Source: CAZHTS01 sp964535315
Lineage (GTDB): Bacteria > Chloroflexota > Anaerolineae > Anaerolineales > Anaerolineaceae
Direction of reading: 5' to 3'
NCBI GenBank assembly: GCA_964535315.1
Contig: CAZHTS010000133.1
Coordinates: 1-8,748, forward strand
Length of the DNA stretch: 8,748 nucleotides
Each line of letters begins with the position of its first letter. Positions within the stretch are counted from its first letter, which is position 1. Below the pieces are notes generated by a model that was not told the origin of the DNA, ran no database searches, and was given only the letters and a program-made list of their open reading frames with translations. Below, piece after piece: positions 7,609-8,748 of this stretch. A program made the translations under genes and the position numbers.

Positions 7609-8592
7609 ATGAAACGAGTGCTACGTTGGGGTATCCTGGGGGCGGCGCGCATCAGCCGCGCCCTCATCCCGCCCATCCAATCTTCTTCCCGCCACCAGTT
7701 ATTGGCGGTCGCCAGCCGCGACCTGGAACGCGCCCGCCAGCACGCCAGCGAATGGCGCATCCCGCGCGCCTACGGCAGTTACGAAGAATTGTTGGCCGAC
7801 CCCGAAATCGACGCCGTCTACAACCCGCTGCCCAACCACCTGCACGCCGAGTGGACCGTGCGCGCCTGCCAGGCCGGCAAACACGTGTTGTGTGAGAAAC
7901 CGCTGGCCCTGTCGCTTGAAGAGGTGGAAATGATCCAGGCCGCCGCCCAAAAAGCGGGCGTGGTCGTCAGCGAAGCCTTCATGTACCGCCACCATCCCCA
8001 GACGCTCAAGGTGCGCGAACTGGTGGCCGGTGGGGCCCTGGGCGAGGTGCGCCTGATCAGCGGTTCGTTTACCTTCCCGCTCGACCGCCCGGCCGACATC
8101 CGCTGGGACGCCAGCATGGGCGGCGGCAGCCTGTGGGATATCGGCTGCTATCCTGTAAGCTATACGCATATGATCGCCGGCCAGCCGCCGCTCGAAGTGT
8201 GCGGCTGGCAGCAGTTGACCCCCGGCGGCGTCGATCATACCTTCGCCGGGCAGATGCGCTACGCCAACGGCGTGCTGGCCCAGTTCCAGTGCAGCTTCGC
8301 TCTGCCGGTGCAGACCCACATGGAAATCCGCGGTACGCTCGCCACCCTGCGCATCCCCGCCCCCTTCCTCATCCGCCAGAAGACCAGTATGTACCTGCAA
8401 CGCGACGGCAAGGAGGAAAAGATCAACACCCCGGCTTACGAACTCTACCTGGGCGAGATCGACAACCTGGCCGACGCCATCTTTGAGGGCAAACCCCTGC
8501 GCCTGGGGCTGGACGAGAGCAAACAGATCAACGCCACCTTACTGGCGCTGTACACCTCGGCCCGCTCCGGCCAGCCGGTCAGGCTGGGATAG
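7609..8592 (+). CDS. Gfo/Idh/MocA-family NAD(P)-dependent oxidoreductase
   Basis: This 327-residue protein is the usual size for the family, which oxidises or reduces sugars, inositols or diols with a nicotinamide cofactor in the cytoplasm. A Rossmann dinucleotide-binding loop is at the N-terminus (WGILGAARIS, 7-16). The family EKP motif with the catalytic lysine is at E96-K97-P98. The C-terminal substrate domain has YRHHPQ (near 126), a GALGEVR segment, and GGGSLWDIGCYPV with D177 and Y181, which looks most like the trans-dihydrodiol dehydrogenase and glucose-fructose oxidoreductase branch. The substrate cannot be told from sequence. The ATG at 7609 is chosen for its strong ribosome-binding site; ATG 7564 would add a basic 15-residue extension. 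The gene starts 41 bases after recJ on the same strand, so it may be read through from the repair operon, but its function looks unrelated. A hairpin follows its stop. Confidence 0.93.
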   Translation: MKRVLRWGILGAARISRALIPPIQSSSRHQLLAVASRDLERARQHASEWRIPRAYGSYEELLADPEIDAVYNPLPNHLHAEWTVRACQAGKHVLCEKPLALSLEEVEMIQAAAQKAGVVVSEAFMYRHHPQTLKVRELVAGGALGEVRLISGSFTFPLDRPADIRWDASMGGGSLWDIGCYPVSYTHMIAGQPPLEVCGWQQLTPGGVDHTFAGQMRYANGVLAQFQCSFALPVQTHMEIRGTLATLRIPAPFLIRQKTSMYLQRDGKEEKINTPAYELYLGEIDNLADAIFEGKPLRLGLDESKQINATLLALYTSARSGQPVRLG

Positions 8593-8600
8593 GGGCCCCT
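8591..8600. repeat. 10-bp perfect palindrome at the oxidoreductase stop codon
   Basis: AGGGGCCCCT is its own reverse complement and overlaps the last two bases of the TAG stop. It has no loop, so RNA folding is unlikely. In DNA as GC-rich as this it may be chance. Confidence 0.4.
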
Positions 8601-8612
8601 CTCTGCCTGTAC

Positions 8613-8633
8613 GGGCGAGGTTCACCCTCGCCC
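8613..8633 (+). terminator. GC-rich hairpin, possible terminator or palindromic repeat
   Basis: GGGCGAGG (8613-8620) pairs perfectly with CCTCGCCC (8626-8633) across the 5-base loop TTCAC. It lies 20 bases after the oxidoreductase stop, where a terminator is expected. No T-run follows (the next bases are TCCCTGATCG), so it is not a classical intrinsic terminator. It could instead act with Rho, protect the 3' end, or be a copy of a dispersed palindromic element. Confidence 0.5.
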
Positions 8634-8748
8634 TCCCTGATCGCCGGCCAACCCGCCGGCAACGCACAGCCGGTGTCTCAAGCCACAAAGCTTTTCCTTG
8701 CGTCTTTGCGTTAAGCCCCCTGGCCGGCCGAAGAAAAGCCCTGCCCCC
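8634..8748. other. Non-coding tail with palindromes and a short repeat
   Basis: I see no convincing gene here on either strand. The stretch holds two GCCGGC copies (8643-8648 and 8655-8660) that could form a 6-bp stem, a HindIII-type AAGCTT palindrome near 8688, the direct repeat TTGCGT (8698-8703 and 8706-8711), and the 8-base palindrome GGCCGGCC (8722-8729). The part around 8683-8714 is less GC-rich than the rest. Any gene that follows starts outside the window. Confidence 0.55.
8696..8714 (-). repeat. Possible dispersed intergenic repeat fragment
   Basis: On the minus strand this reads TTAACGCAAAGACGCAAGG, with an internal ACGCAA duplication at 8-base period. I recall similar ACGCAAAGACGCAAAG-like phrases scattered between genes in many environmental bacterial genomes. 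That is memory rather than a search result, so the call is tentative. Confidence 0.35.

Noticed and set aside
55..8592. A Chi-like recognition octamer over-represented in the operon
   Set aside because: Strings such as GCCTGGCG recur, but they follow from codon bias in GC-rich genes. Whole-genome strand-biased counts would be needed.

Overview
The window is GC-rich and almost fully coding, with every credible gene on the + strand. It holds four tightly packed DNA-processing genes, a fifth gene for a sugar or diol dehydrogenase-type enzyme, and a 156-base non-coding tail. High GC, Shine-Dalgarno-led starts and the character of the proteins point to a bacterium. From memory of similar gene orders I lean to Chloroflexota (Anaerolineae-like), but nothing in the window proves this.

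Layout: (1) 1-54, an AT-richer leader with a -10-like TATACT; (2) 55-2199, a helicase-fold protein with an intact Walker A but eroded downstream helicase motifs; (3) 2192-4432, a complete UvrD/PcrA-type superfamily 1 helicase; (4) 4416-5249, a free-standing PD-(D/E)XK nuclease with the four cysteines of an iron-sulfur 'staple'; (5) 5252-7567, RecJ, the 5'-3' single-strand exonuclease; (6) 7609-8592, a Gfo/Idh/MocA-family oxidoreductase; (7) 8593-8748, an intergenic tail with a GC-rich hairpin, further palindromes and a short repeat.

The first three genes overlap (8 and 17 bases) and the fourth follows after 2 bases, so they are almost certainly co-transcribed and translationally coupled. The proteins look like the parts of an AddAB-type double-strand-break resection machine cut into three polypeptides: an AddB-like inactive helicase half, an AddA-like motor without its nuclease, and the AddB-like Fe-S nuclease as its own subunit. 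RecJ in the same transcript adds a further resection nuclease. This split complex is the main candidate for an under-described system here. Its function is inferred from motifs and gene order only. The oxidoreductase has its own strong ribosome-binding site and no obvious link to repair.
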